A stretch of DNA of 64,000 nucleotides from JALZVT01 sp964634815 (GCA_964634815.1 CAZWMD010000005.1:1-64000); one strand, 5' to 3'. Positions 1-8,791 are shown, counted from the stretch's first letter. Numbers and translations: made by a program. The notes: generated by a model not told the origin, from the letters alone.

Positions 1-1829
1 CCTTCGCCTTGCTCGTCGAGGAAACTGCGCAGATGCTCGGAGCGGCTGGGGTGACGCAATTTACGCAACGCTTTGGCTTCTATCTGCCGAATACGCTCTC
101 TGGTCACATCAAACTGCTTACCCACCTCTTCCAGCGTGTGGTCGGTATTCATATCGATACCAAAGCGCATTCGCAGCACCTTGGCTTCGCGCGCAGTAAG
201 GCCACCCAAGACTTCTCGAGTCGCTTCCTTGAGGCCTTCTCCGGTCGCCAGATCAACTGGCGATCCAATAGTGGGATCCTCAATGAAGTCGCCCAGATGT
301 GAGTCTTCGTCATCACCAATAGGCGTTTCCATAGAGATTGGCTCTTTGGCGATCTTAAGCACCTTTCGAACCTTCTCTTCAGGCATTTCCATGCGTTCAC
401 CCAGTTCTTCCGGGGTAGGCTCGCGTCCCATCTCCTGCAGCATTTGCCGCGATACGCGGTTCAGCTTGTTGATGGTTTCAATCATATGCACAGGAATTCG
501 AATGGTTCTGGCCTGGTCAGCAATTGACCGCGTGATGGCCTGGCGTATCCACCAGGTGGCATAGGTAGAAAACTTGTAACCACGGCGGTATTCAAACTTG
601 TCGACCGCCTTCATCAAACCAATGTTTCCTTCCTGAATAAGATCAAGAAACTGCAACCCACGGTTGGTGTACTTCTTGGCGATCGAGATCACAAGACGCA
701 GGTTGGCCTCAACCATATCTTTTTTAGCGCGTCGCGCCTTGGCTTCACCCAGCGACATGCGCCGGTTGATGTCTTTGATCTCTGCAACCGTCAGACCAAC
801 CGCGGCTTCAATTTGCTTTAGCTTCTTTTGCGAGCGCAGCAGTTCGTCTTTGTGGGCTTCCAATTTAGCGGAATAGTTCTTTTTTGCCTTGATGTGTTTG
901 TTAATCCAAACCACAGAGGTCTCATGCCCGGGGAATTCTTTCAAGAAGGCGTGGCGCGGCATGCGAGCAGTACGTACACACGTCGACATGATATTGCGTT
1001 CATGGCGGCGAATACGTTCAAGTGCAGAACGGGCAAGATCGACAATCTCATCGTAGTGACGTGGCACCAGCTTGAAGCAGCAAAATGCTTCGCCCAGTTT
1101 CACCAGCTCTTTCTTTACCGGTGCGGCAGTACGTTCGCCATCCGCAGTAGTGAGGGCCTTTTGAGTTGCGTTGTAATGACGCTTGAGTTTGGTGAAACGT
1201 TTCTTCGCCTCTACCGGGTCCGGGCCTTTGGGGCCTTCCTCTTCCTCATCTTTTTCTACTTTTTTGCCAGCAGCTGTCGGCACCACTTGTGGGGCCGCAG
1301 GCACATGCTCGGTGGGATCAAGATAGCCCACCAAAATATCAGTCAGTCGATCTTCTTTGGCAGCATCTGCATAGGTTTCAAGAATGTACTCAACGGAGCC
1401 AGGAAAAGCGGCCAGCGCCGTAAGAACGTCACGGATGCCTTCTTCAATTCGTTTGGCGATTGCGATCTCGCCTTCACGGGTCAATAGCTCAACCGTACCC
1501 ATTTCGCGCATGTACATTCGAACGGGATCAGTTGTACGACCTGCTTCGGTTTCAACCGCAGCAAGCGCCGCCGCTGCTTCTTCGGCAGCAACTTCATCGG
1601 CTGTGTTTTCTTCGTTCGTTAGCAGCTCATCAGCGTCCGGTGCCGCCTCGTACACCGTGATGCCCATATCGTTGATCATGCGAATGATGTCTTCGATCTG
1701 ATCTGGATCTGAGATGTCATCCGGCAGGTGATCATTGACCTCAGCGTAGGTCAGAAAGCCCTGCTCTTTGCCTTTGGCAATAAGTTCTTTCAGGCGGGAT
1801 TCCTGGGATTTTGTGCTGGCAGCGCTCAT
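1..1829 (-). CDS. rpoD: RNA polymerase sigma-70 factor RpoD (3' end cut by window edge)
   Basis: Primary sigma factor that directs RNA polymerase to housekeeping promoters. Reading the minus strand from the ATG at 1827-1829 gives an uninterrupted frame of about 609 codons to the window edge. Visible are the N-terminal region 1.1, the MYMREMG start of region 1.2, a non-conserved acidic insert (KDEEEEG), the region 2 core (DLIQEGNIGLMKAVDKFEYR, then STYATWWIRQ) and the region 4.2 helix-turn-helix (VTRERIRQIEAKALRKLRHP). The frame is still open at base 3 after FLDEQGEG. Many family members end near here (E. coli ends in SFLDD), so only a few residues should be missing. It is the last gene of the rpsU-yqeY-dnaG-rpoD set, 302 bp from dnaG, with a promoter-like sequence in that spacer. 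Confidence 0.97.
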   Translation of the reverse strand, partial: MSAASTKSQESRLKELIAKGKEQGFLTYAEVNDHLPDDISDPDQIEDIIRMINDMGITVYEAAPDADELLTNEENTADEVAAEEAAAALAAVETEAGRTTDPVRMYMREMGTVELLTREGEIAIAKRIEEGIRDVLTALAAFPGSVEYILETYADAAKEDRLTDILVGYLDPTEHVPAAPQVVPTAAGKKVEKDEEEEGPKGPDPVEAKKRFTKLKRHYNATQKALTTADGERTAAPVKKELVKLGEAFCCFKLVPRHYDEIVDLARSALERIRRHERNIMSTCVRTARMPRHAFLKEFPGHETSVVWINKHIKAKKNYSAKLEAHKDELLRSQKKLKQIEAAVGLTVAEIKDINRRMSLGEAKARRAKKDMVEANLRLVISIAKKYTNRGLQFLDLIQEGNIGLMKAVDKFEYRRGYKFSTYATWWIRQAITRSIADQARTIRIPVHMIETINKLNRVSRQMLQEMGREPTPEELGERMEMPEEKVRKVLKIAKEPISMETPIGDDEDSHLGDFIEDPTIGSPVDLATGEGLKEATREVLGGLTAREAKVLRMRFGIDMNTDHTLEEVGKQFDVTRERIRQIEAKALRKLRHPSRSEHLRSFLDEQGE

Positions 1830-2131
1830 AAAACCTCACGTCGGCCCATTAGCGGGTCGAGGACGATATAAATAATGGTGGTTTGATGCACAGTCGCTCC
1901 GGACCTGGAAGAGAATCCGCTAGCGATGTTACTTGGCGTGACGAAAGATTGGGTCTGCGCCTGATCCGTGACGCACCGCCTGGTGGCTCACGGAAGTGGA
2001 TTATACCCGGGAGGTACTACGCAAGCCAACCGTTGCACCACGAATTGCCCAACGAATTACCCCATCAAAGGGTAAAAACAGGCCCAAATGACCACCAAAT
2101 CAGGCATTCAGCGCGGTTCACCCCTTTCCTG
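1830..2131. other. rpoD-dnaG intergenic region
   Basis: This 302-bp spacer separates dnaG from rpoD. I see no supported gene in it; the short plus-strand open frame across it has no family resemblance. It holds a sigma-70-like promoter pointing at rpoD (see 2000-2029), as expected because rpoD in this operon type is usually also transcribed from its own promoter. Confidence 0.6.
2000..2029 (-). promoter_or_regulatory. Putative sigma-70 promoter for rpoD
   Basis: On the minus strand TTGGCT (2029-2024) is followed after 18 bp by a perfect TATAAT (2005-2000), about 170 bp upstream of the rpoD ATG. The -10 matches consensus fully and the -35 matches 4 of 6. This is pattern matching only; no start site is known. 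Confidence 0.5.
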
Positions 2132-3958
2132 CTAGCCCTCTTTGCCCTGCCGTTGCTCCCAATACGCCCTTAACTGATCCTCAGACAAGGCCCCTTTTAG
2201 GTCAGCGTCTCTCATCTGGGCGAGGCGTGAAGCGCTCTCAGAGCGCTGTTTTTGCTCGCCCAGGCGGCGTACATCTTCACAAAAGGCGGCAAAGGTAGGG
2301 GGCAACAAGGGCTGCTCTCCTGCAAGCTCTAACAGCAGCGGCTCGTCGGGTTGTCCGGCCCAATAACCGAGAATATCGGCAAGACCAATTTCTACATCAG
2401 GTGCCCGTTCACTCTGCGCTCTCACAAACTGCAGGACTTGCACAAACATGCTGGGCAACTCAGCGATCGCTGCGACCTCAGCATCAGGCAGATCTCGCCC
2501 AAACTGAGGAGACTTCAGCAGCATCATCAGGAGTCTCCTGGTGCGCTGGTTTTCTTTAGGCGGAGCGTCACTTGTGGAAGACACCTTACTCGCAGCACTT
2601 ACTGGTCCGCGCAAATCACCGCGAGCACCAGTTGGTTTTGACGGCGCTGCAACGGCTGGCGCATTTTGCAACGAACGAATCGCAGCTTGCCCCGCATAGC
2701 GTCCAAGACGTTCATGCAAAAGGTCTTTCAAGACACCCTGAGGCACAGTCTCTATAAGTGGCTTGGCAAGGTATGCAAACCGCGCTTGATCATCTGGTGT
2801 GGACAAATCCAGCCCTTTGGCTAGCGTGTCGAACAGGTAATCCAGAGCGGAGACGCCACCCGCAGCTCGCCGCAGGAAGCCACTCCTGCCTTCCTTGCGA
2901 ACCAGCGAGTCGGGATCTTCACCATCGGGTAAAAACATGAAGCGAAGCTGGCAACCATCTTTTATGGCAGGCAATGCCACCGCCAGTGCTTTCCAGGCTG
3001 CAGCACGCCCGGCCTTGTCGCCGTCAAAACAACAGATAACCCGCGGCGCAAACTGATACAGCTTGGTGAAATGCAGGGTGGAGCTGGCAGTACCTAGTGT
3101 AGCCACAGCGTTGCAAATTCCTGCCTGGGCCAGTGCGATTACGTCCATGTAGCCTTCAACCACAAAAAACTCATCGATTTGCCGCAGGGCCTGACGCGCC
3201 TCAAAGAGGCCATAGAGCTCCTGACCCTTCTTGAAAACATCGGTTTCTGGTGAGTTCAGATACTTGGGTTCACCCTCCCCCATTACCCGACCGCCAAAGC
3301 CAATCACCCGGCCCCGGGTATCTCGTATGGGAAACATGATCCGATTACGAAATCGATCGTAGCGACGCCCATTATCGTTTTGTGTCAGCAAACCAGCACG
3401 AAGCAAATCATTCTCGCTGGCCACGCCAGACCCGGGCGCTGCCGCAGCCTTTGAACCCAGGGTGGTCATCATTGTGTCCCAGGCGTCCGGCGCAAAACCC
3501 AGACCAAAATCTCGAGCCGTCACACCGGTGAGATCCCGCCCCTTCAGATAGGTTACAGCCGGTTCGGAACTGGGTAGCAGCTTGCGAAAAACCCGAGCAG
3601 CCTGCTCGAGTACCTCATAGAGGTCTGTACCCACCCGTCGCGTTGGTGCGCCACTACCTTCGCGCTGCACTTCAACGCCCACAATGGCGGCAAGCGCTTC
3701 GACTGCCGGGACAAATTCCAGCCGGTCATACTCCATCAGAAACTTAAGCGCTGTGCCCGATTCCTGACAGCCAAAACAGTGATAAAACTGCTTGTCTGCT
3801 GACACAGTGAAAGACGGGCTCTTTTCGTCATGAAACGGGCAGAGTCCTTTGTAATTACTGCCCGCCTTGGTCAATTTCACCCGCTCACCAATAAGCGCCA
3901 CGATATCCGCACGTGCGACGAGATCGTTCAGGAAAGATTGAGGGAATCGGCCAGCCAT
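2132..3958 (-). CDS. dnaG: DNA primase DnaG
   Basis: Synthesises RNA primers for Okazaki fragments and interacts with the DnaB helicase, which is also encoded in this window (61952-63616). The 608-residue protein has the N-terminal CHC2 zinc ribbon (CPFHDEKSPSF then HCFGC, roughly residues 40-65), the catalytic core and a TOPRIM domain with VVEGYMDVIAL near residue 267 and a downstream CCFDGDKAGR acidic motif. The C-terminal third, after an Ala/Pro/Ser-rich linker near residue 430, is the helicase-interacting region. Length is typical (E. coli 581). It lies 22 bp downstream of yqeY in the rpsU-yqeY-dnaG-rpoD cluster. Confidence 0.98.
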   Translation of the reverse strand: MAGRFPQSFLNDLVARADIVALIGERVKLTKAGSNYKGLCPFHDEKSPSFTVSADKQFYHCFGCQESGTALKFLMEYDRLEFVPAVEALAAIVGVEVQREGSGAPTRRVGTDLYEVLEQAARVFRKLLPSSEPAVTYLKGRDLTGVTARDFGLGFAPDAWDTMMTTLGSKAAAAPGSGVASENDLLRAGLLTQNDNGRRYDRFRNRIMFPIRDTRGRVIGFGGRVMGEGEPKYLNSPETDVFKKGQELYGLFEARQALRQIDEFFVVEGYMDVIALAQAGICNAVATLGTASSTLHFTKLYQFAPRVICCFDGDKAGRAAAWKALAVALPAIKDGCQLRFMFLPDGEDPDSLVRKEGRSGFLRRAAGGVSALDYLFDTLAKGLDLSTPDDQARFAYLAKPLIETVPQGVLKDLLHERLGRYAGQAAIRSLQNAPAVAAPSKPTGARGDLRGPVSAASKVSSTSDAPPKENQRTRRLLMMLLKSPQFGRDLPDAEVAAIAELPSMFVQVLQFVRAQSERAPDVEIGLADILGYWAGQPDEPLLLELAGEQPLLPPTFAAFCEDVRRLGEQKQRSESASRLAQMRDADLKGALSEDQLRAYWEQRQGKEG

Positions 3959-3980
3959 AGGGCCTAGCCTAACAGGAGAA

Positions 3981-4427
3981 TCAGCTTAGTAAGCCCTTAA
4001 CCAGCGCACTAACTGCAGCCATGTCAGCTTTACCTTTAAGTGGGCCATTGATCTTGCCCATCACTTTGCCCATGTCTTTCATCGACTGGGCACCGACCGC
4101 TTCGATGGCGTCGGTTACTATGGCTTTGACTTCGGCCTCGCTGAGCGCTGCCGGCATGAATTCCTTGATGATGCCAAGTTCCATGACTTCCTGAGCAACC
4201 AACTCGTCTCGGCCAGCCTCTTCAAAGGCCTTAACCGAGTCGTTGCGCTGCTTCTGCATGCGATTCAGGATATCGAGAACCCTGTCGTCGTCGGCCGTCT
4301 CGCGCTCATCCACCTCAAAACGTTTGATTTCGGCATTGATCAGCCGCAAAACAGCCACGCGCTCTTTCTCGCGCGCTTTCATCGCTGCTTTGGTGGCATC
4401 GGAAATCTGGTCTTTGAGAGAACTCAT
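3981..4427 (-). CDS. yqeY: GatB/YqeY domain protein
   Basis: A 148-residue protein of the YqeY family, related to the tail domain of GatB, the glutamyl/aspartyl-tRNA amidotransferase subunit. Its cellular role is not established. The family pattern is visible: SLKDQISDATKAAMKAREKERV at the start, the VLRLINAEIKRFEVDER helix, and the C-terminal MKDMGKVMG-INGPLKGKADM segment. It sits between rpsU and dnaG, a conserved position in Pseudomonas-like genomes. The spacer towards rpsU contains a degenerate tandem repeat (4444-4506). Confidence 0.95.
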   Translation of the reverse strand: MSSLKDQISDATKAAMKAREKERVAVLRLINAEIKRFEVDERETADDDRVLDILNRMQKQRNDSVKAFEEAGRDELVAQEVMELGIIKEFMPAALSEAEVKAIVTDAIEAVGAQSMKDMGKVMGKINGPLKGKADMAAVSALVKGLLS

Positions 4428-4443
4428 AGAAATGACCCTGTCT

Positions 4444-4506
4444 GGCAGACCTGTTAGCAGACCCTGTTTTGCAGGCCCTCGTTTGCCAGGCCCTTGGCAG
4501 AACCCG
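4444..4506. repeat. Degenerate CAGRCCC tandem repeat in the rpsU-yqeY spacer
   Basis: Five imperfect units with a GCAG(A/G)CCC-like core, separated by short T-rich spacers, follow one another at a spacing of about 12-15 bp. Several can pair with each other or fold locally when transcribed from the minus strand. The block lies in the untranslated spacer between rpsU and yqeY, where it would be in the polycistronic mRNA. Function unknown. Confidence 0.55.
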
Positions 4507-4523
4507 GAAGGGTCGCTTAGGTT

Positions 4524-4739
4524 CTAGTAGGTCTTCTCGAAGCGACGCGATTCGCGCTGGAGCTTCTTGAGGTGGCGCTTCACCGCGGCTGCGGCCTTAC
4601 GCTTGCGAACTGATGTGGGCTTCTCGTAGTACTCACGACGACGAACTTCCGACAAGACGCCTGCCTTTTCGCAAGAGCGTTTAAAGCGCCGGAGCGCAAC
4701 GTCGAAGGGTTCGTTTTCTTTAACTCGTACGTGAGGCAT
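4524..4739 (-). CDS. rpsU: 30S ribosomal protein S21
   Basis: Small ribosomal subunit protein S21, involved in initiation on the 30S platform. At 71 residues it has the standard length and the full family signature: PHVRVKENEPFDVALRRFKRSCEKAG, then EVRRREYYEKPTSVRKRK and a lysine/arginine-rich tail. It is the first gene of the macromolecular synthesis operon; the next genes are yqeY, dnaG and rpoD. It is divergent from tsaD, the usual gammaproteobacterial arrangement. Confidence 0.98.
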   Translation of the reverse strand: MPHVRVKENEPFDVALRRFKRSCEKAGVLSEVRRREYYEKPTSVRKRKAAAAVKRHLKKLQRESRRFEKTY

Positions 4740-4772
4740 AGCGCCGCAGTTCTCGTGATAATCGGGCCGCGA

Positions 4773-4801
4773 AGTCTACTTGAACAATTACGGCCTGCCA
4801 A
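4773..4801 (-). promoter_or_regulatory. Putative promoter of the rpsU operon
   Basis: On the minus strand TTGGCA (4801-4796, 5 of 6 to the -35 consensus) and TAGACT (4778-4773, 4 of 6 to the -10) are separated by exactly 17 bp, 34 bp upstream of the rpsU start codon, in the divergent rpsU/tsaD spacer. Pattern evidence only. Confidence 0.45.
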
Positions 4802-4830
4802 GGCCTGCGGCTTGCCGTATCATGCGCCGC

Positions 4831-5937
4831 ATGCTGATCCTTGGTATCGAATCCTCCTGCGACGAAACTGGCCTGGCCCTCTATGAGGGACCGAACAACG
4901 CCGGAAAGGAGGACCCCAAATATCCACCGGTCGGCGGCAAACTGCTTGGCAGCGTGCTTCACAGTCAGATTGAGCTACACAATCGCTATGGCGGTGTGGT
5001 CCCGGAGCTTGCGTCCCGAGACCACATTCAGCGCATCACCCCGCTGCTGCGAGAGCTTCTGGCTCAGTGCGACAAGACTCTGGATGAGCTTTCTGCCGTG
5101 GCCTACACCAGTGGCCCCGGGCTACTTGGCGCCCTGTTGGTTGGCGCCACCTTCGGCCGCACCATCGCCTTCAGCCTGGGTATTCCCGCTCTGGGCATTC
5201 ACCACATGGAAGGCCATCTGCTGGCGCCACTACTGGGTGATCCAGAATTTCCGGAGGCAGCACCACCAGGCATGCCATTCACCGCACTGCTGGTATCTGG
5301 CGGCCACACCCAGCTCATTGAGGTGAGCGGGCTTGGCGTTTATCGCCTGCTTGGCGAATCGGTAGATGATGCCGCAGGTGAGGCCTTCGACAAGACAGCC
5401 AAACTGCTTGATCTGGGTTATCCCGGCGGGCCAGCGCTGGCGCGTTGCGCCGAACAAGGCGACCCCAACCGCTTCACTTTCCCCCGCCCCATGACCGACC
5501 GACCCGGTTGCGATTTCAGTTTCAGTGGTTTGAAAACCTACGCTCGAAACACCATCGCCGAACATTCAACCGATTCAACGCCTCTCGACGATCAAACTCG
5601 CGCCGACATCGCCCGGGCGTTTGAAGAAGCCGTGGTGGCAACGCTTGTGATCAAGTGCAGGCGCGCATTACAGGAAACCGGCCATAGCACCCTGGTGGTT
5701 GCGGGAGGCGTCGGCGCCAACAAACGTCTGCGCGCCAATCTTCGCGACAAGCTCAAGGCCCACGTACAGTTTCCGGCTTTTGATTTGTGCACCGACAACG
5801 GCGCCATGATTGCCTACGCCGGCTGGCTACGCCTGCGTTCCGGCGCATATGAGGAACTCGCGATCCGCACCCGCGCTCGTTGGCCCCTCGAGGAGCTGTC
5901 TCCCCCGGGGTCGAATCAGAGTTTGATCGGCCAGTGA
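4831..5937 (+). CDS. tsaD: tRNA N6-adenosine threonylcarbamoyltransferase TsaD
   Basis: Transfers the threonylcarbamoyl group to A37 of ANN-decoding tRNAs, acting with TsaB and TsaE. The 368-residue product shows the ASKHA-fold features of the family: LGIESSCDETG at the N-terminus, the metal-binding HMEGH (near residue 115), LLVSGGHTQ, and the C-terminal CTDNGAMIAYAG. The start at 4831 places LGIESSCDET right after the initiator as in homologues; an in-frame ATG at 4822 (MRRM) is an alternative, and neither has a good ribosome binding site. It is divergent from rpsU and its stop overlaps the folB start (TGATG). Confidence 0.97.
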   Translation: MLILGIESSCDETGLALYEGPNNAGKEDPKYPPVGGKLLGSVLHSQIELHNRYGGVVPELASRDHIQRITPLLRELLAQCDKTLDELSAVAYTSGPGLLGALLVGATFGRTIAFSLGIPALGIHHMEGHLLAPLLGDPEFPEAAPPGMPFTALLVSGGHTQLIEVSGLGVYRLLGESVDDAAGEAFDKTAKLLDLGYPGGPALARCAEQGDPNRFTFPRPMTDRPGCDFSFSGLKTYARNTIAEHSTDSTPLDDQTRADIARAFEEAVVATLVIKCRRALQETGHSTLVVAGGVGANKRLRANLRDKLKAHVQFPAFDLCTDNGAMIAYAGWLRLRSGAYEELAIRTRARWPLEELSPPGSNQSLIGQ

Positions 5938-6323
5938 TGAGCACACCCTTGTCGACCCATCAGCCCAAAACTCACGACACACTGTTTATCAGCGGGCTTA
6001 CTGTCGAAACAATAATTGGGGTATTTGATTGGGAGCGAGAAGTGCAACAAGAGCTGCGCTTTGATGTCGAACTGGGATTAAGCCTGGCGGCCGCGGCGGC
6101 CTCCGATCAGGTTACTGATGCACTAAGCTACGTCGACGTTGCCGACCAGATCACTAAGGTCAGCAAGGCCTGTAAAGCCCGACTGGTTGAACATTTGGCC
6201 GAAGAGATTTCCAACACACTGTTCGCCCGATGGCCCATAGAGACCTTGCGGTTGCGTATCACCAAACCCACAGCTATTGGCAATGCCGAAGGCGTTGGTG
6301 TCGAAATTTTCCGGCAGCGCTAG
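5937..6323 (+). CDS. folB: Dihydroneopterin aldolase FolB
   Basis: Folate biosynthesis enzyme that cleaves 7,8-dihydroneopterin to 6-hydroxymethyl-dihydropterin and glycolaldehyde. The 128-residue product has the family pattern: LFISGLTVETIIGVFDWER near the start, the LSYVDVAD segment, VEHLAEEI and the KPTAIGNAEGVGVEI tail. The ATG at 5937 shares its A with the tsaD stop (TGA 5935-5937), implying translational coupling. Its 3' end overlaps the convergent cca by 4 bp. In P. aeruginosa plsY lies between tsaD and folB; there is no room for it here. Confidence 0.94.
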   Translation: MSTPLSTHQPKTHDTLFISGLTVETIIGVFDWEREVQQELRFDVELGLSLAAAAASDQVTDALSYVDVADQITKVSKACKARLVEHLAEEISNTLFARWPIETLRLRITKPTAIGNAEGVGVEIFRQR

Positions 6324-7507
6324 GACGATTCTCGACCCTGCGCACCTTTGATGTGTTGAATTCGCAGATCTGCAATGGCCTCTCCCATCTCCGGTCCACG
6401 GGGGGCCTCGCGGCCCTGCCGCTGGAGCAAAGCAACCGCATCCGCCGCACCAATCGCTGAAATTTTACGTGCCAGCACCGCCAGCGAACCCGCATCGAAC
6501 TCACCAAAGGCTTCCGTTAACAGGTCAAGTAACGCTAAAAAATCCTCTTGCTGCTCTCTGGCATCAGGGCGCAGCGCACCGGTTTTCGTCAGGGCAGTCA
6601 ACAGATCACGAGGATTCTCTCGAAACCAACCACTGAGTGTTCCAGCGTGATCGGCAACAGCGGTTGCAAAACGTTCGTAGCGTCGGGGAACCTTCAAGCG
6701 TTGCGACAAAGAATAGAAAGAAGAGAAGGAAGAAGAGAATGAAGAGTTGGCGGCGCCTTCGAGTAACAACGCAAAAGAACCAAATCGCTGTAGCGCTGTT
6801 GCACCGTAGATCGACAACTCTAGATCGGTCCCAGTGTCTCTTGTTTTTAACTCTTCCAGGTTTTTTAACTCTTCAAACCAGGGACTGAGTGCATCGGCAG
6901 AGCGCATCACTTGCACAAAAGCCGGCGCTCCCATACACCCCAGGGCCTTGTGAAACTCTTGCCAAACGCGCTCGGCAGGCAATTCTGCCAGCACGTTATC
7001 GCGGGCCATAGCGCGCATTAATTCCAGTGTCTCGGGTGCCACGACAAATCCCAGCTGAGCAGCAAAGCGAGCTACTCGAAGCACGCGCAAAGGATCTTCA
7101 GTAAACGCAGGTGAGACATGTCTTAAAACGCCGTCACGGAGATCTTGCTCACCCCCATAGGGATCGATCAGCTTCCCGTCAGCGGACTTCGCCAGAGCAT
7201 TCACGGTGAGGTCCCGACGGGCTAAATCCTCCTCCAGGGTAACGTCAACGCCAGCGTGACACTCAAAGCCAAGATGCCCCGAGGCTGTTTTGCGTTCCGT
7301 TCGTGCCAGAGCGTATTCCTCATGGCTTTCAGGATGCAGGAAGACCGGAAAGTCCTTACCCACCTGGGTATAACCTTCGGCAAGCATCTCTTCAGGAGTA
7401 CGCCCCACAACCACCCAGTCGCGATCGCTTACAGGACGCCCAAGAAGCTCATCGCGAACTGCTCCACCAACAAGGAAGGTACCAGTGCTTGTGCCGTTGT
7501 TTTCCAT
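6320..7507 (-). CDS. cca: CCA-adding tRNA nucleotidyltransferase
   Basis: Adds or repairs the 3'-CCA end of tRNAs. The 395-residue class II enzyme begins LVGGAVRDELLG, followed by the catalytic DRDWVVVG, the RRDLTVNALA motif and EDPLRVLRVARFAAQLGF. The start at 7507 is chosen because ATG overlaps the apaH stop (ATGA). I do not see a clear HD phosphohydrolase motif in the C-terminal half, unlike E. coli Cca. A purine-rich coding tract (6708-6746) gives a Ser/Phe low-complexity stretch (SSFSSSFSSFYSLS) in the middle, unusual for this family. Convergent with folB. Confidence 0.93.
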   Translation of the reverse strand: MENNGTSTGTFLVGGAVRDELLGRPVSDRDWVVVGRTPEEMLAEGYTQVGKDFPVFLHPESHEEYALARTERKTASGHLGFECHAGVDVTLEEDLARRDLTVNALAKSADGKLIDPYGGEQDLRDGVLRHVSPAFTEDPLRVLRVARFAAQLGFVVAPETLELMRAMARDNVLAELPAERVWQEFHKALGCMGAPAFVQVMRSADALSPWFEELKNLEELKTRDTGTDLELSIYGATALQRFGSFALLLEGAANSSFSSSFSSFYSLSQRLKVPRRYERFATAVADHAGTLSGWFRENPRDLLTALTKTGALRPDAREQQEDFLALLDLLTEAFGEFDAGSLAVLARKISAIGAADAVALLQRQGREAPRGPEMGEAIADLRIQHIKGAQGRESS

Positions 7508-8358
7508 CAGCCACGTTCTCCGGCAGCAACAGCAACGCGTTTCCCACTCTCTAAACAAAGAGCCGTCAGCTCTCGCCCCCAGACACAGCCCGTATCGAGA
7601 GCAGCAACCTCTACCTGGGGAATCGCTTCATCCGTTATGTATTCCAAATCATCGGTTTGTCCCTCCAATGCCGCCCAGTGACCAAAAGCAACCCGCACCC
7701 CCAATGCTTCGGGCCTGTCTTGCGAAAACCAGGGCAGAAAACCCTCAGGCAAAACACTTGGAGCGCCTTTAAGGTCAAAGTCGAGCGTGCCGTCTCGAGC
7801 CACTAAACGCATACGCGTTAAGTAATTTACGATGCAGCGCATGCGCGCAAGGCCGGCCAGGTCATCACTCCATCGAGCGGGTACATTGCCGTACATCCCT
7901 GCGAAGAATTCAGCGCCCCCACTACCTGCGTAAAACCTTCGGGCTTCTTGCGCTCTGAGTCTGGTTTCTTCCAGCGTCCAAAGGGGCGGAACACCGGCAT
8001 GCACCATCAACCAGCCCAGCTCTTGCTGCTCCTGAAGCAATGGTTGGCTCCGGAGCCAGCTCGCAATCTCATCAACATCTGCGGCACTGAGCAATTCATC
8101 CAGCGTATCCGATCGTTTGGTTTCATGACCGCCGTAATACACAGCCAGAAAATGGAGATCATGATTCCCGAGCACGGTTCGAGCTGATTCTCCCAAACCC
8201 ATTACGTAGCGAAGGGTTTGCAGCGACTTTGGTCCACGATTTACAAGGTCACCGAGCAACCACAGGGTATCCTTATCTGGCGCAAAGGCGACTTTTTTGA
8301 GTAGAGCTATAAACTCGTCAAAACAACCTTGCAGATCGCCGATTACGTAGTTGGCCAT
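7507..8358 (-). CDS. apaH: Symmetrical bis(5'-nucleosyl)-tetraphosphatase ApaH
   Basis: Hydrolyses diadenosine tetraphosphate to two ADP; homologues also remove Np4 caps from RNA. The 283-residue metallophosphoesterase shows all the signature blocks: GDLQGCFDE, LLGDLVNRGP, VLGNHDLHFLA, MVHAGVPPLW and the C-terminal LDTGCVWG. It is followed by cca with a 4-bp overlap and preceded by apaG (20 bp). The order rsmA-apaG-apaH is the usual gammaproteobacterial arrangement. Confidence 0.97.
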   Translation of the reverse strand: MANYVIGDLQGCFDEFIALLKKVAFAPDKDTLWLLGDLVNRGPKSLQTLRYVMGLGESARTVLGNHDLHFLAVYYGGHETKRSDTLDELLSAADVDEIASWLRSQPLLQEQQELGWLMVHAGVPPLWTLEETRLRAQEARRFYAGSGGAEFFAGMYGNVPARWSDDLAGLARMRCIVNYLTRMRLVARDGTLDFDLKGAPSVLPEGFLPWFSQDRPEALGVRVAFGHWAALEGQTDDLEYITDEAIPQVEVAALDTGCVWGRELTALCLESGKRVAVAAGERG

Positions 8359-8378
8359 AACTAGGGCAACCGTAAACG

Positions 8379-8744
8379 CTAATGAACGGCGTTAGGCCGA
8401 GAAAGGCCAAAGGTAGGAATCGGCACCTCAAAACGCTCACCACTGTCGTCCTCGAATTCGTAGCTGCCGCGCATGCTACCTACTTCGGTTTCCAGTACAG
8501 CCCCGCTCACATAGCGAAACGTTTGCCCTGGTTCCAGTCGGGGTTGTTCTCCTACAACTCCAGGACCACGAACCTCGGTCTCTTCCCCATTGCCATCTGC
8601 GATGATCCAGTGCCGGTTCAGAAGTCGAGCAGCTGCATTGCTGCGATTGTTAATGGTGATCGTATAGGCAAATACAAACCGCTCCTCTGCCGGCTTCGAG
8701 TCTTCCGCCACATACTGCGTTTGCACGTCAATTTTGATCACCAA
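8379..8744 (-). CDS. apaG: ApaG domain protein
   Basis: ApaG is a small fibronectin-III-like beta-sandwich protein (formerly CorD) associated with ApaH; its biochemical role is not settled. The 121-residue product shows the family core: FAYTITINNRS, WIIADGNGE, VRGPGVVGEQPRLEPGQTF-Y-SG and the MRGSYEF segment. The frame opens after a TAG stop, leaving only a TTG (8742-8744) or the next codon GTG (8739-8741) as starts, so this gene uses a non-ATG start. It is between rsmA and apaH. Confidence 0.95.
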   Translation of the reverse strand: MVIKIDVQTQYVAEDSKPAEERFVFAYTITINNRSNAAARLLNRHWIIADGNGEETEVRGPGVVGEQPRLEPGQTFRYVSGAVLETEVGSMRGSYEFEDDSGERFEVPIPTFGLSRPNAVH

Positions 8745-8791
8745 TCTGTCACTGCGCTACTATCCAGCCCCTAGTGTAACGGATTCGGTAA

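Noticed and set aside
1883..2173. Plus-strand open frame of 96 codons between rpoD and dnaG
   Set aside because: No family resemblance, overlaps the dnaG 3' end on the opposite strand, and no ribosome site.
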